NCBI RefSeq assembly: GCF_963678635.1
Contig: NC_087064.1
Coordinates: 60,877,548-60,941,547 of the forward strand
Source of the DNA: Symsagittifera roscoffensis
Taxonomy: Eukaryota; Xenacoelomorpha; Acoela; Convolutidae
DNA: 64,000 bases
Direction of reading: 5' to 3'
A model generated the notes under the pieces. It saw only the letters and a list, made by a program, of their open reading frames with translations, was not told the DNA's origin and did not search any database. A program made the translations under genes and the position numbers. This document shows positions 28,392 through 43,300 of this stretch, in pieces (position 1 is the stretch's first letter; each line of letters starts with the position of its first letter).

Positions 28392-31300
28392 GTAAGAGCA
28401 ATGGCGATGGTTTAGGGTTATTTTTTGTGCGATGCATTTTTAAAGAAGATTGAAACAGTATATTCAACGAGTCAATGAGAACGTCATGGAATATTTTGGC
28501 GTTTAATCAAAATTTTGAAGAAGTGTTCATTTCAAAGTTTATGAACGTGCTATAATCACAAAACTGCATTATTTCACTGAGCTCATTGAGTGACAAAATT
28601 GAAACTAAACATTAATGAGTGACAAAAATTAAAAAGATGTATCACATTTAAACACGCCTGTTCTTTTGTGTACATCTAAAACCCAAAAAGTTCTACTTGA
28701 GTGTGTCTGTAGGTTCGACGTGAGATCGTGATTCCGGAGAAGGAGCCAGTGCCTCCTTCTGTGAATGTGAAGATGAGGAAGCTCAAGCCAGCCTCCGAGA
28801 GGCACAAGCAGACGTGAGTGATGAAATTGCCATTTACTTGAACATGAAGGTTGTATTTAAAATCAAGAGTAATTGGTTGCTATGCAGTTAGCATAACCTG
28901 TCATGGCCTCAATCTCAGTAAGTTCTACCATATTGTAACATAAAAACTACTAATTTCAAAATTAGATTGAGAATCTTATCCTTTTTCATCCGCTGCCCCA
29001 CCATACTTTATTTTGAGAAGTTGAACTTTATTTTGTGAAGACCAATGTTTTTTGAAACAGGATTTTTTGGATCTTTTTTGTCTACTTCAAATCACAGATC
29101 AATTTGCATTAATAATAATTTATGGGCACTACAAATGTCAATGCGGCGATATTTTCGTGCTTTTGACTGGCCGGGACAACAACTTTCAGAAGGACGAAAA
29201 CTAAAAAGAGATGTTTTTTTTTAAATATCTGTTTATGAAATTAATATCGAGGAATATACTCAGAAAAGTATATACTCAATATAGTTCAGGATAGCTTGGC
29301 AGTATTCATTTTGTCTCTTTTTTTGTACAGTTCGAGCTGTTTTTATTCTGGCGTCTCTAATTATCTGAAAATTAATAAAACTTCTGAACTTCTGTAGTTG
29401 TGTAGCAAAAAAGCAATAGTTTTTGCAGGAGATTTTGATCAAATGTTTTTGATCTCTTCTAAAGGAAAGTGTTTTTATCCCAGCAAAAATACTTTTTTTA
29501 AAATCAGCATCAGCTGTTAAAGTTTTTTATGATTGAATTGTTTCGATAGTTTATGCGAAATAAAACTTTGCCTATGTTTATCTATTATATGAGCATGTTT
29601 TAACTAAAATCACGTTCAAAAGTTTTTTTGTGAGGTAATTTAAAAGCCATTTGAGCCAAAAATTTTAAAGACGAAAGAGAAAACTAATCGAAACACGATT
29701 TGCTTTCACATTCAAACAGGGTGACAAGTCAGCTTGAATAGAAAATCCCGCAAATTCAATCAAGTTCAGTTCGTAAACAAAGATATGAAAGGAGTCCTTC
29801 AAAATTTACAGATGGAGTTATTGCTTCTAGTGCAATCAGCAGCTTAGTGATGTTTTAATATATAATTTATCTTAAAACGTTTTTAAGAGTCGATGAACGT
29901 AGTTCAGACTCTTATATAGGTCGCGATGAACTTTTTTTCCAGGAAAAGTCTGAAAATTTGTTCAGGCTCAAGTGCTTTTTTTTCGCGGTTTTGACTTTTG
30001 ATTTTTTTTATAATTCAGTTCATTTTCTTTGCTAACTCAACTATCAAACAGCAAACGTGTAAAGGTCACGAAAAACGTGATCGTCCTCTAGTTTCGAAAA
30101 TGGAATTTTCTTTTTCAGATTTCCCAGCGAAATAAAAAGTTTACCTTTGATCCATTTTTTCACATTCGGTCAAATTTATTTTAAAAATCAATCTTAATTG
30201 CTTTCGAAATTCGAAGAGTTTTAAGGGCATCTATTTTTTTCTTTGAAAAACGAAAGTCGTTTTTTTTTCTGTTTAATTGCGTTCATTGACTCTTTTCCAA
30301 CTGTCTGTTGGCCATATAATATTTACGATTTGGCTCATTGGAAGCAACAAACCTGCTTGTATATCAAGACAAAATTATGACAAAAATTGTGTTCCGACAG
30401 CGCTTCAGGTCAATTTAAATGTTGTTCGTTCAAATAATCAATTAATCAGATGAAACAATTGTAAATTTGTTTTTTTTTTCAATTTATTCCCTCACACGTT
30501 AATGTGAACTGTAAAGGGCTTTTTTAGCGTCTGTCCTAAATTTAAGGCCGAAGAGTCCGCCTCAAATCATTTTGAACCGATTTAATTTGCCGCTTTTGCG
30601 CGTTAATTATATCAAATTGGCTAAATTAGCAATTTTGAAACTCCCAACACTCCCGATTTTTTTTCATTTGAGCTTCGGATTTGGATCACAATATCTACTT
30701 GTCCGGATAGTTTAAATCATCACTGTAAAACCTGGAATTTCAAAAGGGTGCAGTTCATTTTATGAAGAAAATACGGCTTATTTTGGCTTTTAAATCAAAT
30801 GTTTTTTAAATAAATGTTTTCAGGCAATATCCTTTTTAAAATTTGTTGCAAATAGTAAGACGCTTATTATTCTGCAATGGGTTTCTTAAATAGGTCTAGT
30901 ATTTTTTGCATAATTTATGATCAAGTAATTGGATCTTAAACTTTTGGGGTGAATTTTGGATGCATATTTCGCAAAAGCAAATGCGTTTTTTTTTGGTGAA
31001 ATTTTCAAGAAAACTATCTAACAAGTTACAAAAATGATTTAATTTTAGTAAAATTTTGAAGAAATTGTCTTCAATAGTTTTTGTCCTAAAAGACCTCAAT
31101 ATTGCTAAGATTTCGTTTCATGTTTAGCTCGTTCTGTGCGGATGATTCAAACAACCGATGCTCCTAATATTGCTCGTGATAATACAATTTTTTTTTCAAA
31201 ATGGGTTTATTTGTTTTCACAGTTTTTGATTGCTATTTCAAGTTTTTATCCAACTTTTTTGACCTATTCTTTATTTTTTTTCAAGTTTTGTATCAATACT

Positions 31301-34300
31301 TATAACGACGCTCGTTAAAAAATATCTAGAAGCTAAAATAACTATAAATGCTAAGTGCACTCAAAAAGTGCAAGCAAAACAAGGATAGCCGCTTGCTGTG
31401 CTAGTAGCGCAGAAAATTCCGACCATAATAAAAAACTGTAGCTTTTTTAAATTGCGTCGTTATTTGTTCGTGTTGGGATGAAAGGATCTGATCCAAAGTC
31501 TAGAAGTTCGATATTGATAGCAAATTAAGTTGATTTGGCTAGTCTGTCTCATAAAATAGTTTTTTTTAAATAAAAAATTCAGTTTTTTGCAGAAATTTTC
31601 TAAGCTTTATCCCCAAAAAGCGCTAAAAAGTTTGCATGTTAACTTTACTGTAGTAGGATTAAGTTTCCACGTTGCCTGAAAAAAATTTATAACACACGCG
31701 AAGACAATTCCTGTCCATTTTCAACGGTCTGCGAATTTAACTGTTCATCCTAGAGTGTTAGTGGCGAAGATGGCTGACCCCGATGCGCCTGTGAGGCAGG
31801 TGTCCCCCTCCCAGGTGCAGAAGGTGGGTAGACCCCAGTACAGTCTCAATGGACAGTTCATGCCCCACTCCATCCTAGGCGAGGAGATCGACTTCTACCA
31901 GGAACAGGAGAGACGCACTGAGGGGCCGGTAGATATTATATAATGTTGCTTATAGTTTAAGTATTATAGTTTTTCTTTTTTTTTATGTCAAGGTTCCTGC
32001 GAGGGACATTAACGATACCTTCGGAATTTCAAATCGGCTTTTCTTAAAGTTGACGTTATTTTCTAGTTCTCTCTAGACCCTGAAAAAATTCATTATTGCG
32101 ACAAAATTCTGCATCGCTGATGAGTTTTAAGAAAAAATAGCTGTTTTGTTGTTTTTGGTGGTTTTTGTGTTCACCTCCCCCTCAAATTTTAGAAACCATT
32201 TCATTTCACCTCACGCTTTTTATCTCCATCATTTGAACACCAAAATTAAGATGGAACATCTGTGGAACAAAAATATTTTGTTTGAACTGAAAATAAATTG
32301 TCTTTTTCATCACCGAGAGACACAACTTTTGCTAATACTTTTTCACATATCTTAAGTTTCTTCTTTAAGCATGAGTTTGTTATAGACCTCACTGAGACCT
32401 CTTAGTCGACATAAAAGTGGGCAGATGACGACCAGTCAGAAGGAAATAGAAAAGCAAAGAGCACTGTCCACTGCAAACATCGGACAGGTAAGATGCCAAC
32501 AAGAATAGCTTTCTGAGCAAATAGCGCAGAGGTTCCGGCCACAGTTATTCATTTTTTTTTCAATTTCTGATGTTTTTTTGGATGTGATGCGAGGAGACAA
32601 CTTTTTCATAGAATATTAAAAATGTATTTCATTATTTATAGTTACCTTTGCAAAATGAAGAATTGAAAGCATAAAACAATTTTTTTCTTCAAAAATTAGT
32701 TTTGAACGTAAAATGACGGGGAAGCTTTAATTTAGGCTACAAAAGTTTAAATTTTTAGCTGCTAAGAATTTGGTTGTAAAACTACTTAAACTACTAAAAC
32801 TACTTATCTGATTCGAGCTCTACTTGATTGCTTTTACTCGCAATAATTTGGACTTAAAATAAAATTTTTCAAACTTCTTTTTCTGGAATCATTGGACACT
32901 TTTTCGAAAAATTTAAAAATAGCGATCGAATCACGATTGGAAATGCTTCAATATGATATATCACTTGACTCTATCCGATATTTACTTGTGATGCCTAATT
33001 TTGCGTCGAAGACCAAACCTAAAACTCATCCGAAGACAAAGCTCTTTTCCATTTCGTTGTCGTAACAAACATCAATCTGTTCGATCAACAACTTTGCGAT
33101 AAATTGTTTCGCAAAAAATTAAGGTTAATTGACTACAATACAGCCAGAACAATTGTTAAAACAATTTTTGTTAGAAATCAGTTGATGAATTATTTTCAGA
33201 GCCAGGATGCGGCAGCCATGAACCACTGGACTGACTGGATGAACGAACGGAGAGTCCACCGCGACTATCTGAAAAGTGAGCGAAAAGTTTAAATTGTCTG
33301 ACCTGTTTCCATATAACTTGATTGTATAATCAAACCGAGCTAGAGGTCAGGAAATGGGGAGTTTGTGCAACAACCATAGAAGTTCTTTGGAAATAAATTC
33401 AGATCCTCCAGAACAGTGATGTCGATTCAACAAAAATAAAAATTGAAATTTAAGACTAAATTGTTCAATAAAATTATAAAATTTTTTGGCATCAATTCAA
33501 ATTTTTCCGAAACTATTTAAATTTTTCTTTGGCAATTTAAATTTTTCTGAAGTCGGTTCTTAGCACTTATTTGCCAATATTGGGTACTTTTTGCAATTTT
33601 GAAAAAAAACCAAAAGCATTTTTTCTGGCAACTTAGTGTTACATATTTGCAACACTAATTTATCTGTTTTCTCAGAATTTGATTTTAACGAAACTTAGAT
33701 TGTTTGCTTTCTCCGCGGAACTGTGAAGTGTGAAATTAATTGACAGAAGTAAACTGCTTCAGAACTTAAAGTTTACATTAGTTTTGTAATTTTTGCAAGG
33801 ACGGATCTGGGAATATTTATCAACTTTTTTTAGATTGATCAAATCTATTTTCCGACCACTCTAGGAACACTATAAATATCCTATTTTCCTAATTTTATCT
33901 GCACCGCAGTCATATTTTGGCTAAGAGCAGGCCAAATTATACCAATTATACCAAATTATGCCAAATGAAAAAGACCAGTGTTTGTGACCAAAAAAGTGGC
34001 CAAATGTTGTGACCAAAAAATTGGCTGTTAATTGAAGTTAAAAACAAGTTCAACTTTGTAGACAAACTGAAGCGACCTCAGGAGGAACTGCTGATGGACC
34101 TGGGAGATGGAGCGAGGAAGAGGAACGAAGTGTTGAATCAGATAGACAGGAACCTCGCATTCATAGACGACGGAAAGGGATACAGGGTAGGCAGTGAGTT
34201 CTGGAACCAGCCCCAGTGTGTAGGATCCGAAGAGACAGGAATACAGTAAGTTGATACACAAACCAGGGTCATGTCTAAGGTTTTTAAGAGAGAAGGGAAG

Positions 34301-37300
34301 CGGGGAATTTTTTTCCTTTTTTCTAAATTGATGTCGTCATTGATATTTACTTGTTATAATTACGTGCTCGTTGCTTGAGGGTGAGGCAACATTACCCAGC
34401 CCAGAAAAATAATCAAAAAATTGCGTGTAAATCTTAAGCAGGGGCACAACAGCGGCTCGTTGTGATGAGCTGTTCAGCTCGTATGTTGGTCCTTTCCCTT
34501 GTGGATAAATCGTCTTAATTACTTATTACACCGTGGGTAGATTTTCATTAGAAATGCATGTCTGTCATATACTGGCTATGTAACGGCTATTGTTCAAGGA
34601 AATTACCATGAAATGTTCTCTTCACCTCTTTTGGCGATCTTAGCTAACTTTTGTAAGAGGTACAAGTAAATTGCAGTTTTTCAGTTATTTTTGACCGTTT
34701 TCAATTGGCACATGTTTTAGATTTACTCTTGGCGCAACTCAGAAAGGATATCCTCCAGTGTACGAACACACAGGGATGCCACACGACATTCAACTGGAAA
34801 AAGGTACTATTGATCTCGCTTTTATGCCGCTATGTAGATTAGATATATAACATCTTGAATCATAGCAGCTCTTCTTAGGCTTCAAAGAGTTTTGATGTGA
34901 CATTTATTTTGTTTAATTTTTAAAAGTTTGGTCTACCGATATGGATATGCACGTTTCTTTTGATATGGGCCATCTGTTCTTCAAATTGATGTTTTTATAT
35001 CTGTTGGCCAAGTTTGAATTTTTTTTAAATTTGCTACTTGCATATTATGTATGTCGTTTCTTGTTTAGGCTATGTGCACATTCCCCCAGGCAGACGTGGC
35101 TGGCAGGATGGTGAGTTCCTGGCCAAGAGACTCAGGCAGCTGCAGCAGATCATACACGAAGTGGACCCCAACACACCAGCAAAGGAGGTTTTCATTCAGA
35201 GAATTTTTCCGTTTTTAACATTCCAGTTGATATTTTAAACCAAACGGAGAAATTTGTATATATGGCATATCTGTGCCATAAGATCCTATCTTGCAAAAAA
35301 TTTAATATTTCATAATATCCGGTGGCAAAATATCCCATATGACACATGTGCGGACACCAATTTAGTTAACTCAGATCTTGAGATTTTCACTCCAATTGAA
35401 CTTCCAGAAATGTTTTAGGACTTCGATGAGCTGATGATTCGTGGGAAGAATAGTGAGACCTTGAACAACCAGTCTCATGTAGCCAGCAGACACGCCGTGT
35501 CCAAGACAGGCACCAGAGTCTCAACGGGGGGTCACGTGACTCTGATTGCGATGGAGAGTCCACGCACAGAGAACCTCCCGGATGACTTCTACGAAAATCA
35601 AGACGAAAAGTGAGTGCAATTTTTGAACGGAATTTTGACTGAAGCTCATGGAAATGCATTGAAATTTAAAGCATCAATGACGAATTTTTTTTATGCAGCA
35701 TTTTTTTTTCAGGAACAAGTCTTCAAATTTGCAATATGGTGGTTTATTTATTTATTTATTTTTTCATTTCTTTTAAAGTTCATATTCTAACTCCATCAAC
35801 ACATGGAAAGAAAAAACGCTGTTTCATGGTGAAAATGGAAATCGTTTTTTTTTTGGAGAATTTTATCTACGTTTTTTTTTTCTAATTACGAAAGTCAAAT
35901 TGGTCATATTATATAAGTTCTGAAGTTGACATGCTGGTTTTTTATGTTTGTGAGAACTTGGTTAATTTTAAGCGTCGAGTCCAAATCAGTCAACATTATC
36001 AGTCCCACTCAAAGTCCTCCCAAATCCCGAGGCACGTCCTCTTCTCAGAAATACGTGAATGGACCCGCCCTCAGGGTAGGCGGGGTTTCAGCTGTGTGGG
36101 AGAAGGATGACACTAGCAGGGTGGAGGAGATAGGTGCCTCTTGTAGGGTTATATTTGATGGCAATCAGGGGGACCAGGTCACTTCGTGGCTCGAAGTCAT
36201 CAATTATGGATCCACAGTGGTCAGATTCAACTGGACTGTAAGTGCTAGTCTACTCTTCTTTTTTAGTTGAAGCAAGACCTTTGGACCTTTTTTGGTATCT
36301 TATTGCTGAGATACGTGTAACGAATGAATGGATGAGGTCACAAAACGTTTGAGGGTCGAGAGCTCAACTTTGTGCTGGGAAAACATTACAAACATAAATT
36401 AATACTAAAGTTTAAGATCGGAGTCAAAGAAACATTTAAGACATCAATTTTTTTATCTCCTTACTTGAAAGCTATACTTTCAGAGAGAAAAACGGTACAA
36501 CCCGTTTGACAAACCAACCGACGTCCTACAACAGCGCTTCTACTTCAACACTGGGCCCAGTGTCATCCTGCCCCGACAGAAACTCCTGTTCCCCTTCGTG
36601 TTCAAAAGCGACAACCCAGGCATTTTCAGTGAAAACTGGCAGATGAACACCACTCCCAAACTGTGTGGGGGTGCGAAGATTATTGTGACATTGAAGGGCG
36701 TGGCCATCATGGTAGACAAGTACAAGCCAGTCAGAGACGAATTGTCGGTGGGTGATTTCCACGCAAATAGTCCAGTCTTTTTTATCCCCACCCCCTACCA
36801 TTGCAAAAGGAAGAAAATAGTTACTTGGTGCAATAGTCTTAACTATTAGCCGCACCATTTAAGTATACGAATTTACAGGGCTAGAAATTCTTTGCTAAGG
36901 GGATTTGTAAACAAATAGAATAAATCAAATTGCTGAATATTGTTACATGTTTTTGTTGCATTGTTGCATACAGATATTTTTAATTTGGTTATTCATATTC
37001 TAATCTTAAATTTTTCATCTCAAGTTCAAATTCAATCTAAATGGTTTTCTTAAGAGGCGAACAAAAATATTTCTAGAAATGCGTTACCGGGCAACAGTAA
37101 ACAAATATATGTTTTAAGGCTATGTTGGCGAAGCGCACTGCGGCCAGTATCTCTAAGAACCTGCTGTTGAATATAGTGGATGCCCTGCAGGCTACTCGAC
37201 CCCCTCCCACTCCTCTGGATGCACTTCTCACAGACGAAGAGAAGTTCGAACGCATCAATCCAGGGGTGAGTCACATCGCACACGCTCAAGGTCAGCACAC

Positions 37301-40300
37301 AAAAGGTCATGCTTCGGTCAGCGACCGGGCACAGATCCAGGTCATGTGGCTGCTTTTTACACATAACTGGGTTATATTTTCAGTTTAGATTATTGCATAC
37401 GGTGCACTTTTCATACCACTAATTTTACCTTGAGTAATTAAAATGGCCGGAAACGCATATGGGTTATTGAACGATAAGGGAATTTACAATGAAGATAAAT
37501 TTTCAAATTTCAAGTGTCTTGTAATCGGGAACTAGACTTTTTTCCCGTAAACAACTTCTCTTACTAGAATTTGCACTTACTTCAACATTGAACCTTAGCA
37601 AATTCCAGGTTCCCTCCCTTCTGGCCTCTAGGTAACGCGGTCGCTTTAGCATCCAAAGGTCTAGGGGCTGAGTCCCGACAGGAGCTTGTTTTTTCATCAT
37701 GCATCGAATTTTTTTCCGGTTAAAATTACAGGAATTCGTTTGACTGATTAAGTTTTGTTGGCTTAGATGCCGCGTCACGGATTTTTCAAGGGAGACTTGA
37801 AACCTTTTCATGTTTTTTGTTTAAAAAAAATCGGCTCAACTGGTTTCTGCTCAAAGAATGTCGGCTTTGTTTCCGCTTCATAAGTTTTGTTTCGTTGCTA
37901 ATTTAAAATAAAATGTTTTCCCAGAGTTCCTGTTTGATAAAAACAGGTATTTTGAAAATCTATGGAATTGGGTTTAATTATTTTTTTAATTTTCTTGAGA
38001 CGCTTTGGAATTTTTTTTGCAACAATTTTCTCAGAAATTTTTCTCAAAAATAATTCTGCCAATTTGATATCAAGGGTTTAATCGAAACAACAGGTTGTTG
38101 AAAGCCTTCCTGCATAAGTGGACAGTCCCAATTTTTCATCTTAAAAGTTTTGGTCTTCAAAATTGTCAAACTTCTTGCAGAAAGAAATTATAGATTTGGA
38201 TCGTTTTTTAGAAATTTTTTTACTTTTCTTCAAAACTACCCTATCAAATGTGGGATGAAAGGTTCGATCGAAAGAACTGGTTGCGAGATTTTTTCATGCA
38301 GAAGCGGCGTCTCGTTACTTTTTTGAAAAAAATGTCCTTGGGAAAACTCCAAACTTATTTTTAGTAGAGAAACAACTAACGTTTTGGGCAAAGTCCATTG
38401 TTTGAAATTTTCAAATTTACCCACATCAGTATAGAAAAATACAAAAAATATCAAATAGGTACTTCCACGTTTAACTGTGCACCTAGTTTTTTTTTCGAGG
38501 CACGAAAATTTTGGTTCACCTAGTTTTTTTTTTCATTTTTTTCGACTTATTATGTTTTTTATGCTTGTGTTGTATCGAAAGTGGTGCAAAGTCCACTTGG
38601 CATCTGTATTTAAAAAATTCAATACCACTAGTTCAATGTTAGTTCACCTGCTGCACATTAATACTTTCAGCTCCGAAACGTTTTCAAGGTAATTTAGAAG
38701 ACCATCATGAAACTTCAATTCCCCCAACAGAAATGTATAAATCCGAACTCATAACCTGAATAATGTTTAGATTAACACCCAACAATGTTTTGGAATACAT
38801 TTTTCAAATGTTTTCTTTGCAATCAATATCTTTGAAAAATTGTTAATTTTTCTTAGTTTATTTGTTATATTTTCAGCTCGCGGGCGGGGTCAATGAGAAG
38901 CTAGTTGACCTCACGAACTTCTACCGTGACCTCTTCCCAGAAGAAGAGAAGGAATATGTAGTTTGGGATCTTGACCTAAACACCATCAGAGAGGTATGCA
39001 AAATTAACTTAAATAAATTATTGAGACAAACGAACTTCCGAACAGTTTCGAAAGTTTCCAATTACCTGGAAGTATGTTTCCGTGGAAAACAAATCCTTTG
39101 AGATGCCAGGAAATAACAAGAATCAGAATATGGCCGTAGAAAATGTTAAAAATGACTGTTTTTTTTCCGGATTGTTCTAGAAAATTCTGGAGATTGAGGA
39201 TGAAAAACAGCGTGAAAAGATTTTCAAGAAATTCAATGACAACGTGTACAAACTGACAACTCCTATCGACAGACCAACAACCAACGAGGAACTGTATCAC
39301 TTAGTGTTAGTACAAGTCTGCTACTGCTTCACAGATGCTTTCAATCACTTTTGGTCCGAAAAACTACAAGTAGTTTAGTTTTGGATGTTTTTTTGCTTCG
39401 GTTTTTGACACCATTTTTGTTCAACTAATTGCGACTCCACTTTTTTTATTTTTTTCTGAATAGTAGGCGCGATAGAGTTGTATATCAAGGAGTAAATCAA
39501 TGGATAAAAATTTTATATGCTCAAAAAATAGCTGGATAGGGTGTTGTAAAATGTAAGCTTGAAAAAAAATTGGTAAAATTTTAAGGCAAAAGAGGCTACC
39601 AAAATTTAATTATTCAGCGATTGGCTACTATTTCCGGTTATTGTTCAATTCAGCCGCAATATGACTTCACTATAACTGTTTTCATTTCTCTTTAGGTACT
39701 CGAGTGTGTCCCGCATCTGCGATGGAATCGTCAGTTCCTCCATGGCTCTCAGAAACTCCTTTGCACTCCCGGACGTCGAATTCCTCATGCCACCCGAATT
39801 ATGTGAATAACTTACTCTCCTAAAATCTCAAATCTCGTCTCTATTTAGTTATGATTGATAGCAAACTAGTTTTTCTTAATGTTTCAGATGATAAACCATT
39901 GGGTTTCGCCATCAAACAACGAGAACGTGAGATACTTTTCGTTTTTTTTCTCTAATTTTAATTAACTTTTGAGTTTTTTAATCATTTTTTGTAAAGTTTA
40001 GTTTGAATCTATTGCAGTAATTGATTTCTGATCTTTTCTGCAGTGTTCATTGTGGAGCAAAGTAAGAATCATCGATTGAATTAAGTTTGAGTTCCATTAT
40101 CAAAGCCGCGACCATCTCTTTTCCGATTGCTCAAGTGATTTCACTCATTCAACCATTCATTCGAAATCATGAGTGAATTCAAAAGCACGTTTTTGTTTTA
40201 AAGTTTCAAGCTATCAGGGGCGGGTCTACGACTTTCTCGAAGGGGGCAAATTTTCAAACAATGTTTGAAAATTTTGTCGACTTTTTTTTAAGTCGACCAA

Positions 40301-43300
40301 ATTGACTTTCCGAGCACTCCCAGAGCATTAAAAAGACCCAATTTTGACCAAACATTTTGCGCCGCAAAAAAGGTCAAAAAAGCTGTTTAGAGGCGTTTTT
40401 TGGAAAATTTTGACCAAAAACTTGCTTTTTTTGGCAAGCGCCTTTGGAGTTGGTCGGCCTAAAATGGATTTCATAAAATAATACCAAAGCGGGGACCCTT
40501 TGGTTGGTGAGGGGGTCGAATCCCTAAGGAGAAAGCAACCCCCCTCCCATAAATCCGCCCCTGCAAGCTATATTGAAAAACTATTGAATTATCACCCAAG
40601 TGAAAGAGAATTCTACCCGATGTGCTAATTTAATTTGAGAAAAAAACTCAATCGTTTCATGGCGCCTATAATTTTTTCATGATTTTAAGTTCGCCTCTTT
40701 TATCATTTATGATAGGCTTTGCTGAATAAACGCAAATGGGGCTTTTATGTTTTCTGAATTTTCTTCCTGTCCACCTGATTTGAGATGTTTTGCATTATTT
40801 TCTAGGAGAGGAACAAAAGCGCAGACAGAAAGCATTGGAGGGCACAGATAAAGGAAAAGACGGAAAGAAAGGGGCGCCAGGTGGAAAAGACAAAGGAGCC
40901 AAGGTATGAACAAACCAACACACTGTGAACAAGTTCCCACGTGAACTGAAAATGGTCCATTTTCTAAACGCTTCAATGGAATCAAATCAAAATGTATGGA
41001 AATATAATACGGATTATATTTATCTTCGCAAAAACATGTGTCTGAAATGATCATAAAGGGTGTGTGGTAGTTTGTATTTGGAAGTAATCTTTTTTTTGCG
41101 AACCAGTAAAATGTGTAAAAGGAGATTTCGAGTATTCGCTTTTGTTCCGATAATTATTTATTATTTTATATTTGAATCTAAAAGTCTGTTTGATTGAAAC
41201 ATTCTCTGCTACTTAGACAGCAACCGGAAAACCTTCTTTTTTACACAATGGTTAAAGCCGGCAACGTTTCATCAACGATATTTCAACAAAGTGATGATTA
41301 TTTATTAATCAAATTTTTGCGGTATCAAATAACACAAGAGTTAAGAATCCAAAAAAGTCCAGCTTAAAAAAAGAGAGTGAGAAGAAAGATTAGAGGCATC
41401 ACTCGGCAGGCTTAACCGTTTTTTTGATTTTTTCTTGATGTCTTCATAACAGTTGATGCTTGCAACTGATTTAAAAATACACGAAAACGAAATAATAATT
41501 ATTATTATGATAAATATAAATCTTTTAATGTCCAAATCAGGAAACAGAACATCTGTTACTACCTCCAACTATTGATAATTTCGCCGGCTTCCTCTCGGCG
41601 CCGAGTAGTTACCGGGCCAAAGACGCCGCCGGCAGACGAGCCAGTTGGGTCTCGTCGCCCCGAATCAGTTCGGCCGGCGGAGACCACGACAAGTCGCCTA
41701 ATATAGCTGTTGACGAGTCAGACTCGGTTTCAGTAAATAACGCAGATGAACGAATAACATCTAGTAGACCTAAAAGTGCGCCTTCAACTGACGGTGGAAA
41801 TAGCCCCATTGCGGATGGAAATATTGAACATGAAACGAAAAGTACATTGGGAGTTCCGAAGAAAGAAAAGAAGTCTAAAGAAGTTAAAAGTGGTTCACAG
41901 AAACCAAAGAAGCAAGCTGCTGCTAAAGATTCGACTGTAAAGGGATCTGCCAATAAAGGGGTACAGAAATAGTGAAGCCGGAATGCTAGCCGATAACTGA
42001 CAGATAGAAAACTGGAAAGCATGATTTAAATGTTAGAGAAATAGTCTCTGGTTAAGATTGATGACTGTATATATTTATAATTGGCTGAACTAATTACAAG
42101 CACGCAAATTTTTCTTGCATTTTGTTTCTTCTACAGGGTGCTTTGAAGATATTTCTTTTTAAGTTATCTCTCATTTCACTAGAACTTAAAGATTGCGTTT
42201 TTTTTCACGCATTTTTCGTTGGTTTATCGAAAGCTTACTGCATTCTGTACTAAGCAAGGCTACACGGTGCTAATTTATGGTAACCAATTTAAAAAGAAAA
42301 CTGAAAATTTTTTACTTATTTTTCCAGGGGCGGAGCTAGGATTTTCTCGGGTGGCGGATTTTCAAAAGTTTTGCGAAATTTTATCGACCATTTTTTTAGG
42401 TCGACCAAATTGATTTACCGAGCTCTCCCAAATCACTTTGCCCTCAAAATTTGTATATATTGGCGCCAAAGGCGCCTTCAAAAAATTTTAGGGTCAGTCA
42501 GCAAAATAGATATCTCAAAATAGTACAAAGGGGGACCCCTTAGGTCAGCCGGGGGTCGAATCCCTGAGGGGGGAGGCGTCCGCCCCTCCCCCTAAATCCG
42601 CTGGTGTGCAGTTTAAATCTGAAAACAGTTCACTTCATTTGGTTCAAAGTTAATGAGGAAAACAGGTACAGTTGAAGTTATTTTTACATCAATCGACCTC
42701 ATTTTCCTCCTTAACTTTGAACCGAATGTTCAGGGTGAAGCTTTAGTTGCAAAGTTAGCTATTCAATTGCACCAGAAAAACTGGTCAATTTCTATGCAAT
42801 TTTTGTCGGAATTTTTTTGCGTCTAATCTCGGCCCAATTAGAGAAAAACGAGTTTGAAAATTTCAGTATTCTTTGTTTTGATCGGTTACTGTAAAACAGC
42901 AGTATAATCTTGCTTAGTACAAAATGCAGTGAACTCTCGATAAAATACCGAAAAATAAGTGAATAAAACACAAACCAACTTTATGAAATGTATCACCTGC
43001 GTTCGGCGAGTTTTTGCCACCTGTCACAAAAAGAATGGTTTCAAGTATTAGTGAAACGAGATATGATTCTTAAAAGTCACCCTGAAAAAAGTCCAAAATG
43101 TTTTCTCTTTGCGAAAAATAAATGAAATTATAAATTTTTCTTCGAAGTTAATTTAATGAAAATAACCTAAATGATTTAGTTATTTTGCAAAAAAAAATAA
43201 TTAAAACTTTTTCAGAGTAGATTTTTTCACCTAATTTTCTAGAAGGTTTTCACTTGACAGAAAAATTTTACTCAAGCTATGCTATTTAAATTGGCTTCCT

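Noticed and set aside
28124-28467. Minus-strand ORFs opposite MYCBPAP exon 1
   Set aside because: Antisense of a GC-rich exon that splices in frame on the plus strand.
37620-37690. tRNA-like stretch in a MYCBPAP intron
   Set aside because: A B-box-like GGGGCTGAGTCCC is present, but no cloverleaf could be built and the A box is poor.
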